This document shows, one piece after another, positions 33,809 through 43,322 of a stretch of DNA of 55,327 nt; position 1 is the first letter of the stretch, and every line of letters starts with the position of its first letter. The DNA is from an uncultured Adlercreutzia sp. (GTDB lineage: Bacteria; Actinomycetota; Coriobacteriia; Coriobacteriales; Eggerthellaceae), in NCBI GenBank assembly GCA_910585575.1, contig CAJUFS010000011.1:1-55327 (forward strand), read 5' to 3'. The translations under genes were made by a program, and so were the position numbers. A model generated the notes under the pieces. The model ran no database searches. It was not told the DNA's origin and worked only from the letters and a program-made list of their open reading frames with translations.

Positions 33809-35224
33809 CTATAGGCGGCTGGCCTCGGCGAGGGACTGGCCGCGGGTCTCTGGAGCCATAGCAACCGAGAGCCCCAGGCCCAGCAGTACCAAGGCGGCGG
33901 CCACCAGCATGGTGGGGCCTACGCCGAACGCGGCCAGGAACAGCGGCGTGCCGTAGGTGGACACGATGGTGCCGATGCGCGAGATGCCGATGGCAACGCC
34001 CACGGCCGTGGCGCGCACCTCGGTGGGAAACAGCTCGTTGGGATAGAGCCACTGCAGAATGCCCGGGCCACCGCTAAAGAACGCGTACAGCCCGAACGCC
34101 AACACGATCACCCAGATCGGCGCCGTGGGGAACACGCCTAGGATCACCAGGCCCACGGCCATCAGGGCCAGCGACCTGATCAGCAGGGGTCGGCGCCCCA
34201 GGGAATTCAGCCAGAACATGGCGGGCACGGTGCCGATGAGGAAGAAGAGGCTCACCACGGCCTCGCCTAGGATGGCGTCGTCGCCCTGGCCCAGACCGAA
34301 GGCACTCATAATGTCTGGGCCGAAGGTGTAGATAGCATACATGGGCACCACCTGACACAGCGTGAGAATACCCAGGTACACGATGCGCTTGCCGTAGCCG
34401 CCGCGGAATACTGCCAGAATGCTCGTCTTGGCTTCGGGCGCCTCCACTTCGAGCACCACGCCCTCGCCGAACACGCGCTCCACTACCTCTTCGGACTCGC
34501 GCACGCGTCCCTTGGACAGCAGCCATAACGGCGACTCGGGGATATCGTGACGCCCCACCAGCAAGATCACGCAGGGCACGACCGCCGAGCCCAGCATCCA
34601 CTGCCAGCCATTCTCGACGCCGTACAGGAAAAAGCCCACGAAGGCCGCCGCCGTGGCGCCTAGATACCACGCCGCCGACACCATGCCCATGGACACCGAG
34701 CGATGCTTCTTGGGCGTGAACTCGGCAATAAGCGAGGTAGCGATGGGATAGTCGGCGCCCACAAACACGCCGATGAAGAAGCGCGCGGCCACCAGCTGCC
34801 AAGGCTCGGTGCAGAACACACTCAGCAGCGAGAACAACCCGATGGCCACCAAATCGATGATGAACATCTTCTTGCGTCCAATAAGGTCGGTCAAATAACC
34901 TCCCCCGATGGTACCCACGAAGATGCCCACCAGCACCGAAGCACCGATTGCGGCACTCCATGCGTCGGAAAGGCCGAACTGCGGAACAATCTGCGTCAGG
35001 GCCACGCCGATAAGCGACAGGACATAGCCGTCGAGGAAGGCGCCCCCGCTCGAGAAGAGCGTGATCTTGCGCAGAAACGGCGTCATGGCCACGTCGTCCA
35101 TGGTCTTCTTGGCTGTGCGCTTCACGCGCTGGGCCATCTCGCCGCTCATCTCGCGCACGCACTCCCCCGCCTCGCCAGCCGGGGGGCTGACCACCTGCGT
35201 TGCCGCTTTCACGTTCGAAGCCAT
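33809..35224 (-). CDS. MFS transporter, sugar/aromatic-acid porter type
   Basis: A 471-residue integral membrane carrier. A 50-residue hydrophilic N-terminus is followed by about 12 helices. Family signatures: GGGYLTDLIGRKKMFIIDL (loop 2-3), AEFTPKKHRS, PESPLWLL after helix 6, FPTEVRATAVGVA and PETRGQSLAEAS at the end. It is the last gene of the carnitine operon. Import of carnitine or export of gamma-butyrobetaine is inferred from position only; MFS members also carry carnitine in eukaryotes. The stop codon is beside the TTCCCTGC tandem repeat. Confidence 0.85.
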   Translation of the reverse strand: MASNVKAATQVVSPPAGEAGECVREMSGEMAQRVKRTAKKTMDDVAMTPFLRKITLFSSGGAFLDGYVLSLIGVALTQIVPQFGLSDAWSAAIGASVLVGIFVGTIGGGYLTDLIGRKKMFIIDLVAIGLFSLLSVFCTEPWQLVAARFFIGVFVGADYPIATSLIAEFTPKKHRSVSMGMVSAAWYLGATAAAFVGFFLYGVENGWQWMLGSAVVPCVILLVGRHDIPESPLWLLSKGRVRESEEVVERVFGEGVVLEVEAPEAKTSILAVFRGGYGKRIVYLGILTLCQVVPMYAIYTFGPDIMSAFGLGQGDDAILGEAVVSLFFLIGTVPAMFWLNSLGRRPLLIRSLALMAVGLVILGVFPTAPIWVIVLAFGLYAFFSGGPGILQWLYPNELFPTEVRATAVGVAIGISRIGTIVSTYGTPLFLAAFGVGPTMLVAAALVLLGLGLSVAMAPETRGQSLAEASRL

Positions 35225-35438
35225 GGGATGCTCCTTTCTGCCGGCCTATCGCGGCAGCCTCGCTTGCTGCCAACGTCTCATGGCAGCTTTGTCTACGACT
35301 GCCGTCATCGGGCAGCCGTTTTGTTGAACCCTGCCACCTTCTTGCGGCAGCACCATCCTTCAATCCGTGAATTGCTCACGCGAGAAAGGGTGTGCCCTTC
35401 CAGAGCGCCGCGATTCGCAAACCCAAAGGACGGCAACC

Positions 35439-36311
35439 CTACTCCCACTCGACGATGCCGTAGTTTAGGTGCGGCTTCGCGCCCGTCTCGTCGGCATCGG
35501 CGTCCACCAGCTGGAAGCGAACTTCCTTCTCCCCCACTTGCCACATACGGGTCTCAAGCGTCGTGCCCGGCAGCACCGGCGAGGTGATGCGCGTCTTGAA
35601 GCGACGCAGGCGCTCGGGCTCACCGGGGAAGAACGCGCTAATCACATGGCGCATGGAGAAGCCGCCCAGGGCCACGCCATGGGCGATGGGCCGCGCCAGG
35701 CCCGTTTGCTCGGTGTAGGCAAAGTCGATGTGCTGCTGGTGCCAGTCGCCCATGAGGCGGTAGATAAGCGGCATGTTGAGCGCCATGGTCTCGCGCACCA
35801 CGACATCGGGCGCGCCTTCGGGCATCTCCACGCGATCGGCCGGCGGCTTCGGGCCGCCCCAGCCGCCGTCGTAGATGCATACGTCCCAGGTCTCGGTCTC
35901 GCACGCCAGCACGCCATCAGAGCGGTAGGAGCGGCCCGTCTGCTTCGACAGGCAACCGCGCCCCTCGCCGCGGTCGTACAGAGCATCTTGAGTGACAAAC
36001 GTCTCAATGCGGTCGTTCATGAAGAACGGCGCGTGCACCCGCAGCTCGAAGCCGTAGTGCAGCGAGCCGTCGTAGTTGTAGCCGTAGTCCAGGGTGCGGG
36101 TCATCTCCTCGTGCACTGTCAGCGGCACACCGAAGATGGGCAGCACCTTCAGCGATGGCGTAGCCGCATCGTGCTCGTTCACATACTGCAGGTCGGTGAC
36201 GCCGTCGTAGGCCGCGTTGCAGCCGAGCGCGCAAATCTCCAGGTCTCGGAAGGTATACTCCCGCACGAAGGGACCGAATTCCTTGCCGACGATAGCGGTG
36301 CTGATACTCAT
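35439..36311 (-). CDS. MaoC-like double-hotdog dehydratase family protein
   Basis: A 290-residue protein with two hotdog domains. The second half carries LMGDWHQQHIDFAYTEQTG then ARPIAHGVALGGFSMRHV, in which Asp and His keep the D-x4-H spacing of the R-specific hydratase motif (GDxNPxH), with NPx replaced by HQQ. It should hydrate or dehydrate a CoA thioester. It lies 19 nt after caiC, with AAGGAGGAG before its ATG. E. coli cai has no such gene, so it may widen the substrate range or handle a different stereochemistry; unproven. Confidence 0.8.
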   Translation of the reverse strand: MSISTAIVGKEFGPFVREYTFRDLEICALGCNAAYDGVTDLQYVNEHDAATPSLKVLPIFGVPLTVHEEMTRTLDYGYNYDGSLHYGFELRVHAPFFMNDRIETFVTQDALYDRGEGRGCLSKQTGRSYRSDGVLACETETWDVCIYDGGWGGPKPPADRVEMPEGAPDVVVRETMALNMPLIYRLMGDWHQQHIDFAYTEQTGLARPIAHGVALGGFSMRHVISAFFPGEPERLRRFKTRITSPVLPGTTLETRMWQVGEKEVRFQLVDADADETGAKPHLNYGIVEWE

Positions 36312-36329
36312 GGGTCTCCTCCTTCGCGC

Positions 36330-37925
36330 TTAGCGCAGCAGCTTCTTCTCGATCTTCAGGGAACAGGTGCGCGGGAAGGTGGCCACGAACTCCACAAACT
36401 CGGGCACTTTGAAGGCGGCCAGGCGCTCGGCGCACCAGGCACGCACTTCCTCGGCGTCGAGTGAGGCACCCTCGGCCGGCAGCACGAAGGCCTTCACGGC
36501 CTGGTCGCGCACGGGGTCGTCCACCCCGATCACCGCCGCCTCCTCGATGGCGGGATGCTCCACCAGCACGTTCTCGATCTCAGTGGTGGAGATGTTCTCG
36601 CCGGCGCGCTTGATCATGTTGGCCTTGCGGTCCACGAAGAAGAACCAGCCGTCGATATCGCGATAGCCCCGATCCCCTGTGCGCAGCCAGCCGTCCTCGG
36701 TGAACGTGCGGGCCGTGGCCTCGGGGTCGTGGTAGTACTCGGCCATGATGGTGCGGCCGGGCACGCCCTTCACCTGGATCTCCCCCGCTTCGCCCACGGC
36801 GGCCTCGCGCCCGTCGTCGGCCATGATACGCACCTCGTAGCCCAAGCCGGGCCGGCCGATGGACGGCCAGCGACGCGGGCCCAAGGGCGGGTCGGTCAGC
36901 ACCCAGCACACCGTCTCCGTGGAGCCGTAGGTGTTCATGAGGCGCACGTTGAAGCGGCGCTCGAAGGCCTCTTTCTCCTCGTCGGTGACGGAAAGGAAGT
37001 ACAGCATCTCGCGCAGGCAGTGGTCCTGCTCACCGGGCTGCACCGGCTGCACCATCATGGTGCGTAGCATCATGGCCACGCACTGGGCCACGGTGGCGCG
37101 GTAATCGCGCACCTGCTGCCAGAAGCGGCTCGCGCTGTACTTCTCCACCACGATGAGCGTGGCCCCAGCCACGAGCACCGGTGTAAGCGCGGCCAGCTGG
37201 AAGTTGGAATGGCACGCGGGCATGGTGGTCAGCAGACGGTCGCGCGAAGCCAGCGACGTCTCCCAGCAGCCGTACAGGCCCGAGTACAGCAGGTTCGCGT
37301 GGGTGAGCACCACGCCCTTGGGGTCGGCGGTGGTACCCGAGGTGAAGATGATCTCGGCCGGGTCGTTCGAGGACAGCGGCCGCTCCTCCCGCAGCACGGC
37401 CGGCTGGGCCGCTCGCTCGGCATCGAAGCAGCGCACGGCCCCTCCCTGCTCGTGCGCCCGACGCGCGGCGGCCGGCCAGTCGGCCTTGCCGCGAGAGGCC
37501 CGGGCGATCAGCAGTCCCTTGGGCAGGTAGTCGCCCGTCTGGGACAGCTCGGCGTACAAGCCAGCGAACTCGGCCTCTACCACCGCACAGGTGGCGCCCG
37601 TGCGCTCCAGCACGAAGGCGGCCTCGGGCTTCAGGTACTGCTCGTTCATGGGCACGGCGATGGCGCCGATCTTCGCCAGACCGAACAGGCACAGCATGAA
37701 CTCGGGGCAGGTGTGCATCTGCACGGCCACGGTCTCGCCAGGCTGCACGCCGAGGGAAAGGAACAGGTTGGCCGTGCAGTTGATCTCGTCGTCGAAGGCG
37801 CGGTAGCTGTGCGTGGTCACCGCTCCGTCGCGGTTCTGGAACTCCAGAAACGTGGCGTCGCCGCGGCTTTCCCGCAACCGCTCCCACAACAGCCGCAGAT
37901 TATCGTCTCCCACAATATCGGCCAT
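36330..37925 (-). CDS. caiC: Carnitine/crotonobetaine CoA ligase CaiC
   Basis: A 531-residue AMP-forming ligase close to enterobacterial CaiC: EINCTANLFLSLGVQPGETV, CPEFMLCLFGLAKIGAI, the phosphate loop IIFTSGTTADPKGVVLTHA near residue 195, KYSASRFWQQVRDYRATVAQ, RRWPSIGRPGLGYE and NMIKRAGENISTTEIEN. The usual catalytic region is PRTCSLKIEKKLLR, where a Leu replaces Gly before the Lys. It would prime the cycle by making betaine-CoA. It sits between caiB (37 nt) and the MaoC-like gene. Confidence 0.92.
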   Translation of the reverse strand: MADIVGDDNLRLLWERLRESRGDATFLEFQNRDGAVTTHSYRAFDDEINCTANLFLSLGVQPGETVAVQMHTCPEFMLCLFGLAKIGAIAVPMNEQYLKPEAAFVLERTGATCAVVEAEFAGLYAELSQTGDYLPKGLLIARASRGKADWPAAARRAHEQGGAVRCFDAERAAQPAVLREERPLSSNDPAEIIFTSGTTADPKGVVLTHANLLYSGLYGCWETSLASRDRLLTTMPACHSNFQLAALTPVLVAGATLIVVEKYSASRFWQQVRDYRATVAQCVAMMLRTMMVQPVQPGEQDHCLREMLYFLSVTDEEKEAFERRFNVRLMNTYGSTETVCWVLTDPPLGPRRWPSIGRPGLGYEVRIMADDGREAAVGEAGEIQVKGVPGRTIMAEYYHDPEATARTFTEDGWLRTGDRGYRDIDGWFFFVDRKANMIKRAGENISTTEIENVLVEHPAIEEAAVIGVDDPVRDQAVKAFVLPAEGASLDAEEVRAWCAERLAAFKVPEFVEFVATFPRTCSLKIEKKLLR

Positions 37926-37962
37926 GGCCCTGCTCCTCCTCTCGGCTCTCGTTTGCGAATAG

Positions 37963-39177
37963 CTACTCGGCGACCTTCACCACACCGTCAGCGGCCAACT
38001 GGTCGATCTGCTCGCGGGTGTAGCCGAGCTTCGTCAGCACATCCACGGTGTCGCCGCCGTGCTCGGGCATGGGACGCCAAATCTGGCCCGGGGTCTGCTC
38101 GAAGCGGGGCATCGGGGACAGGCCCTTGAAGGTCTCGCCGTCCTTGGTCTCCCACTCCACGAAGTTGCCGCGGGCGGCCATGTGCGGATCGGCCACCATG
38201 TCCTCGAACTCGTAGACGCTCTGGGCGGCGATGGCATGCTCGGCCAGGATGTCCTCCAGCTCGGTCTTGGTGCGCTCGGCAAGCCACGCCTCCAAGCGCT
38301 TCTCGAACTCCTCGGCGATGGGCATGGACAGCCACAGCGATGCGGTGTCCTCGGGCAGGTCGGGGGTTCCCCACTGATCGCCCAGGCCCAGCTCCTCGAT
38401 AATCCACTTGTTCTGGCGAATGCCGAAGAGGTTGAGCGCGATGAAGCCGTCGGCGCACTTGTACACGCCGATGCCGCACAGGTTCTGGTTGCGGGCGCCG
38501 GCGCGCGGCCACTTGATGCCCTCGTTCAAGAAGTCCACCAGGTAGTACTGGCTCATGTACATGATGCCCTCGTACATGGCCCAGTCGATGGACTCGCCCT
38601 CGCCGGTGCGCTCGGCCTTGCGCAGGGCGGCCAGCGAAGCGGCAATGAGCAGGTAGGAGTTGATGTAGTCGCCGGAGTAGGGCATGGTGATCATGGGCTG
38701 CTCAGGCGTGCCGTTCTGGCAGGTGAAGCCGGCGTAGGGGCCCACGGTGCCGTCATAGGCAGGGCGCTTCACGCGGTCGGGGTCGCCGAACTTGCCGAAG
38801 CCGGAGCAGTGCACGATGATGAGCTTCGGGTTCACGGCCCACATATCCTCATCGGTAAAGCCCTTGCGATCCCAGGTGCCGCCCTTAGAGGACTCGAAGA
38901 AGATGTCGGTGTCCTTCAGCATCTTCAGCAGCACTTCCTTGCCCTCGGGCGTGAACTGGTTCAGACCCACAGAGCGGCAGTTGCGGCGCTCGGCCTGAGC
39001 GGCGTTCTTGGCATCGCGCACGGTGTCACCGTAGCCGGTGTTCTCCAGCCAGGTCACATCGGCGCCCCAGTCGGCCATGATGTTGCAAGCACGGGGAATA
39101 GCCTCCTCCATAGCCGCAAAGACAACCTTCACATCATCGAGAACGCCAAACGAAGGCTTTTCAGTAGGCAGAGACAT
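37963..39177 (-). CDS. caiB: Crotonobetainyl-CoA:carnitine CoA transferase CaiB
   Basis: A 404-residue type III CoA transferase that exchanges CoA between gamma-butyrobetaine or crotonobetaine and carnitine. It matches E. coli CaiB along its length: VKVVFAAMEEAIPRA, ADWGADVTWLEN, NPKLIIVHCSGFGKFG, GEGESIDWAMYEGIMYMSQY and PGQIWRPMPEHGGDT. The nucleophile aligns to Asp170 in MPYSGDYINS (Asp169 in E. coli, PYTADYF). The start has AAAGGAAC upstream. Compared with the transferase at 5701 it belongs to a different branch. Confidence 0.95.
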   Translation of the reverse strand: MSLPTEKPSFGVLDDVKVVFAAMEEAIPRACNIMADWGADVTWLENTGYGDTVRDAKNAAQAERRNCRSVGLNQFTPEGKEVLLKMLKDTDIFFESSKGGTWDRKGFTDEDMWAVNPKLIIVHCSGFGKFGDPDRVKRPAYDGTVGPYAGFTCQNGTPEQPMITMPYSGDYINSYLLIAASLAALRKAERTGEGESIDWAMYEGIMYMSQYYLVDFLNEGIKWPRAGARNQNLCGIGVYKCADGFIALNLFGIRQNKWIIEELGLGDQWGTPDLPEDTASLWLSMPIAEEFEKRLEAWLAERTKTELEDILAEHAIAAQSVYEFEDMVADPHMAARGNFVEWETKDGETFKGLSPMPRFEQTPGQIWRPMPEHGGDTVDVLTKLGYTREQIDQLAADGVVKVAE

Positions 39178-39246
39178 AGGTAGTTCCTTTCTTAGGGATG
39201 GAAGCCCATGCGAATAGGCAACCGTTCAACAAGAGAAGAGTTCAGA

Positions 39247-39356
39247 GGGGACACCGGGTGTGCCGACCGAGCGAGTTCCGCACGAGCCGAACAGCCCACT
39301 GGGCTGTTCGCGCGAGCCCAGGACTGTTTGAGCGAATCGGCATACCCGGTGGCCCC
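39247..39356. repeat. 110-bp palindromic element, family C copy 2
   Basis: It has the same length and plan as copy 1 at 12985-13094: a shared GGGTGTGCCGACCGAGCGAG, an inner hairpin CGAACAGCCCA/TGGGCTGTTCG and a right end TCGGCATACCC. It lies inside the carnitine operon, in the 247-nt gap between caiA and caiB. Confidence 0.75.
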
Positions 39357-39424
39357 GACGGGCGAAGGGCTTCAACCCCCTAGCCCCGACCGGCGAGGAG
39401 CTTCGAGCCCTTCGCCAAACGCCA

Positions 39425-40573
39425 CTACTGCTTGTACTTCTTGCAGGCACCCTTGGCGGTGGCCAGAATCATCATCTCGTCGGTGCCACCGGACACGCGG
39501 TCGACGCGCAGGTCGCGCCAGATGCGGTTGATGCGATGCTCGCTGGCCACGGCGATGCCGCCCATGACCTGCATGGCGTCATCGGTCACCTCGAAGGAGG
39601 CGTTGGCGCAGTAGTACTTGCACATGGCGGCGGCCGCAGCGTCGAAGTTACCGCCGTTGTTGTCGGCGTTCCAAGCGGCCTCGTAGAGCATGTTGCGCAT
39701 GTTGGTCAGCTTGATGCACATCTCGGTGATCTTCAGAGAGTTCAGCTGGAAGCGGCTGATGGGCTTGCCGAAGGCGATGCGGGTGTTGGCATGCTTCATG
39801 GCGTCCTCGAAAGCGCAGATAGCGGTGCCGTAGTCGCAGGCGCCTACCAGCCAGCGCTCGAAGTTGAAGTCGGACACGCCGCGCATGAAGCCGTTGCCCT
39901 CCTGGCCGAAGATGTCGGACTCTTCCAGCTCGACATTATCCAGGTACACCTCGCAGCAGCTGTCCATGCGCAGACCCAGCTTCGGCAGCGGCGAAAGCTT
40001 CACGCCGGGCTTGGACATATCCACGAAGAACTCGGTGAACACCGACTCGTCATCGGCGTTCTTCGCCATGATGACCAGGTACTTCACGCCAGCCGAGGAG
40101 GTAATGAAGGTCTTGGTGCCGTTCAGGTAGATCTTGCCGTTCTCGCGCTTGTAGGTGGTGGACAGGGCGCCCACGTCGGAGCCGGCGCCCGGCTCGGTGC
40201 AAGCGGAGTTCCAAATCTGCTCACCAGAGCCCAAGGTGCACATCACGGCCTCGATCTGCTCGGGCGTGCCCTCGCGAATGATGGTCTCAAAACCGGGCAG
40301 CTGGTACAGCACGTAGGTGGGGGCGCCGTAGCGGCCCAGCACCTCGTAGACGGCCATCAGGGTCACGCAGGGCTGATCAAGGCCCAGGCCGCCCTCGGCC
40401 TCGGGCAGCATGATCTGGTCGAAGCCCAACTCGCACAAGCCCTTCACCCAACGAAGCGGATACTCGTGTTTCTCGTCGCACTCGTGGAAATAAGTCTCCC
40501 AGTTCTCGCTTTCCATGTACTCGCGATAGCTGTCGACAATCAGCTCCTGCTCGTCAGTGAGTCGGAAATCCAT
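39425..40573 (-). CDS. caiA: Crotonobetainyl-CoA reductase CaiA
   Basis: A 382-residue ACAD-family flavoprotein that reduces crotonobetainyl-CoA to gamma-butyrobetainyl-CoA. It follows E. coli CaiA closely: [108 protein letters not shown] and [16 protein letters not shown]. As in E. coli the canonical Glu is Gly in the last motif. The start has AAAAGGAGAAG upstream. FixABCX is the expected electron donor. Confidence 0.96.
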   Translation of the reverse strand: MDFRLTDEQELIVDSYREYMESENWETYFHECDEKHEYPLRWVKGLCELGFDQIMLPEAEGGLGLDQPCVTLMAVYEVLGRYGAPTYVLYQLPGFETIIREGTPEQIEAVMCTLGSGEQIWNSACTEPGAGSDVGALSTTYKRENGKIYLNGTKTFITSSAGVKYLVIMAKNADDESVFTEFFVDMSKPGVKLSPLPKLGLRMDSCCEVYLDNVELEESDIFGQEGNGFMRGVSDFNFERWLVGACDYGTAICAFEDAMKHANTRIAFGKPISRFQLNSLKITEMCIKLTNMRNMLYEAAWNADNNGGNFDAAAAAMCKYYCANASFEVTDDAMQVMGGIAVASEHRINRIWRDLRVDRVSGGTDEMMILATAKGACKKYKQ

Positions 40574-40652
40574 GTTCTTCTCCTTTTCAGATAGTCAGTG
40601 GCTTTGATTACAGCGGGGCGTGGGCCGCTCGCTGGAAAACCCGAGGAACGTC

Positions 40653-41654
40653 TTAGGCCAGGCCCAAGGTCTCGCGGTAGAAGGTGGCGCCGTGCTCAAG
40701 CGCGTCGTTGGCGGCGTCCAGCATCTTGGTGTAGTGAAGGAAGGCGTGGATGACGCCCTCGAACACCTCGTGGCGGCAGGGAATGCCGTACTGCTCGCAG
40801 ATAGCGGCCAGGCAGGCCGAGTCGTCGCGCAGCGGGTCGAACTCCGCTGCGGCGATGTAGCAAGCGGGCACGTCGTGGGTCAAATCGTTCAGGAACAGGT
40901 TGGCGTAGGGCTCATTGGCCAGAGCGGCCGGGTCGGCGGCGTACAGGTTCAGATAGAACTGCCAATCCTCCTCGGCAAGGCCGTCCCAGGGACCGCCCAA
41001 AAGGCGCATGGAGGCGGAATCGGTCAGACCGAACCAGCCGTAGAACAAAAGCAGGCACTTCACAAAGGCCGCTCCCCCGCCCTCGTTGCGCAGGTACAGC
41101 GTGGCCGCCAGGTTCAAGTGAGCCCCGCCCGAGTCGCCGGCAAAAGCCAAGCGCTCGCCATCGATGCCCCAAGCCGCGCCCTCGCGATGCAAGAAATCGG
41201 CCACCGCCGCCACCTCCCGCACGGCGCTGGGATACTGGGCCTCAGGCGACAGACGGTAGTCAACGGCCACCACGGGCACGCCCGTGCGCTCGGCCAGAAT
41301 GCGGCAGATGCGGTCATGGGTGTCCAAGTTGCCCAGGACGAAGCCGCCGCCGTGCACGTAGATGATGGCCGGCTGAACATCGCCCTTCCCGTGAGCCGCC
41401 GCGGTGGCAGCGCCCGTCGGATCGTAGCGACGCATGGGAATGTCGCCGAAGGGACCGGCGACGACATCGTCGGTAACCGCGGCCATGCTCGGCGCTCCCT
41501 CGTTCCACCAGGCACGTCCCGCCACGTAGTTCTCGCGCATCGGGGCGAACCCGGCGCTCGTGTCGTTCGCGTCGCCGGCCAGCTCGTCCTCGCGGGCCAG
41601 CACCGCCTTCATCTGCGGGCAAATGCGGGCAAGGACGTCGATCTTGTTGGGCAT
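40653..41654 (-). CDS. Alpha/beta hydrolase, hormone-sensitive-lipase (HSL) family
   Basis: A 333-residue esterase-type protein. The oxyanion motif YVHGGGFVLG, the nucleophile elbow FAGDSGGAHLN, the acid in AAEFDPLRDD and the His in VIHAFLHY make a full Ser-Asp-His triad. No signal peptide is seen. The ATG at 41654 has AAAGGAG upstream. It sits between caiA and an MFS gene in the carnitine operon. It might release carnitine from acylcarnitines (O-acyl esters) before reduction. That is inference; a stray esterase is possible. Confidence 0.87.
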   Translation of the reverse strand: MPNKIDVLARICPQMKAVLAREDELAGDANDTSAGFAPMRENYVAGRAWWNEGAPSMAAVTDDVVAGPFGDIPMRRYDPTGAATAAAHGKGDVQPAIIYVHGGGFVLGNLDTHDRICRILAERTGVPVVAVDYRLSPEAQYPSAVREVAAVADFLHREGAAWGIDGERLAFAGDSGGAHLNLAATLYLRNEGGGAAFVKCLLLFYGWFGLTDSASMRLLGGPWDGLAEEDWQFYLNLYAADPAALANEPYANLFLNDLTHDVPACYIAAAEFDPLRDDSACLAAICEQYGIPCRHEVFEGVIHAFLHYTKMLDAANDALEHGATFYRETLGLA

Positions 41655-41833
41655 GGCGCAACTCCTTTGCAATAGATGCTCGGTGCGGAGAAAGCGGAGC
41701 CGGTGGGCCGGAGGCGCGACCGGCTCGCGGTCGAAAGGCGACTCCCGTGCGGTTAAGGCGCAGGGACTGCCGAGGAAGGTGGCGCGGCAACCGAGGGGTT
41801 GGAGTCGATCGCCGCGCCGATACAGGGGTGGGC

Positions 41834-43180
41834 CTAGACGGTGGCCTCGCCGCCAGCGATCTGGGCAGCCTCGGCCTCTTCAGCCGCATTCTGGGTGCCC
41901 GCCTCGCCGGTACCGAAGTGCTTCTTGATGGAGCGGAGCAGCATGATCAGGCAGATGCAGCCGATGACGCCGAACATGATCTCGAAGCCGAAGATGCTCG
42001 TGTAGGCGTCGATGCCCTGGGCGTCGATCATGCCGCCGTACCAGGTGTGGATGAACACGTCGGGCAAGAAGCCGATGACGGAGAGCAGACCGGCAGCGGT
42101 GCCGAAGATGCGCATCGGGATCTTGATCTCGGACAGCGGCGAGGAGCCGATGGAGAAGGCGCCGTAGGTGGTGAAGCCGAACACAACAACCAGCACAGCG
42201 GCCACGGTGGCAGCACCGGGATCATGCGGGAAGAGAATGAAGCCCACCAGCACGGCGATGGACAGGATGAAGCCGCCGAGGATGACCTTGGAGGGGCTCT
42301 TCAGCTTCGTGGCCAGCCAGCCAACGATGGGGCCGGCGATCAGGCCGATACCATAGGTACGAATAAGACCGATGACGTTCACCAGGTTGCCGTCGGCGTC
42401 GAAGCACTGGGTCAGGTACGGGGTGGTGTAGGTAGCGCCCTGGTACACGGCGTACACGCAGAAGTAGGCGATGCAGGCCCAGATAACGCCCGGGTGCTTG
42501 ATGGCCTCGACGGCCTCCTTCAGGCTGAACAGCTTGGCGTCCTTGTTGATCTCGCCCTTGAAGTCGGGGATCAGGAAGATGGAGGCCACGCCCAGCACGG
42601 CAATGATGACAGCCAGGAAGATAAGCATGACCTGCACGCCCTGCACTACGTTGGAAATGGCAGCGATGATGCCAGCGTTGATGAGGCCGATAACCAGACC
42701 GGTAACACCATAGATGGAGTAGCTGATACCGATCTTGCTAGCGTACTCGTCTTCCTCGCAGCACAGACGGATTACCTTGAAGCGGGTGCCCCACCACACC
42801 AGGATGGAGGTCACGCCCATGAGCACGAACAGCACCAGGCAGATGGTGACCGACGGCAGCATGGCGTACACGCCCACCAGCACGGCCGTGGCCAAGAAGC
42901 CGCCCGTGGCCAAGGTGCGCATGCGGAACTTGTCAGCCACGATGCCCGAGGGCAGGTAGCAGATCATGGCGGCAATGCCGTAGGCCGACACCATGAGGCC
43001 CAAGTCGGCGTTGGTGCAGCCGAGGGCCTGCATCAGCGGATCGTAGAACACATTCTTAAGATACATAGGCGCGTAAATGATCGACGAGCCCATGGAAATG
43101 AGCACCACGAGGGCCCACTTGTGGAGCGACGTCAAATCCTTGTACGTCACTTCCCCTTTGCTTTTCGCAAGCAACGACAT
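41834..43180 (-). CDS. MFS transporter (carnitine locus, first gene of the operon)
   Basis: A 448-residue membrane protein with about 12 helices and a loop 2-3 DKFRMRTLATGG. Other visible segments are GTRFKVIRLCCEEDEYASKIG and a central loop FKGEINKDAKLFSLKEAVEA. The C-terminal tail is Ala/Glu-rich (AAEEAEAAQIAGGE). It is the first gene of the caiA-caiB-caiC operon and divergent from the LuxR gene, which suggests a role in substrate uptake or product exchange in place of the absent CaiT. The upstream 366 nt hold the 20-bp motif and no gene. Confidence 0.85.
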   Translation of the reverse strand: MSLLAKSKGEVTYKDLTSLHKWALVVLISMGSSIIYAPMYLKNVFYDPLMQALGCTNADLGLMVSAYGIAAMICYLPSGIVADKFRMRTLATGGFLATAVLVGVYAMLPSVTICLVLFVLMGVTSILVWWGTRFKVIRLCCEEDEYASKIGISYSIYGVTGLVIGLINAGIIAAISNVVQGVQVMLIFLAVIIAVLGVASIFLIPDFKGEINKDAKLFSLKEAVEAIKHPGVIWACIAYFCVYAVYQGATYTTPYLTQCFDADGNLVNVIGLIRTYGIGLIAGPIVGWLATKLKSPSKVILGGFILSIAVLVGFILFPHDPGAATVAAVLVVVFGFTTYGAFSIGSSPLSEIKIPMRIFGTAAGLLSVIGFLPDVFIHTWYGGMIDAQGIDAYTSIFGFEIMFGVIGCICLIMLLRSIKKHFGTGEAGTQNAAEEAEAAQIAGGEATV

Positions 43181-43322
43181 GACAGTGCTTCCTTTCTCTC
43201 AGGACGCCCGGCCCTTCGCCGGGCTTCGCCGGTTCTTGCGACCCCCGCCGCAATACCGACTGAACTGATGAGAATTCTGCCGACCCGTCAATAAGACGCC
43301 ATCACTCGTTGTCTGCGAAAAC

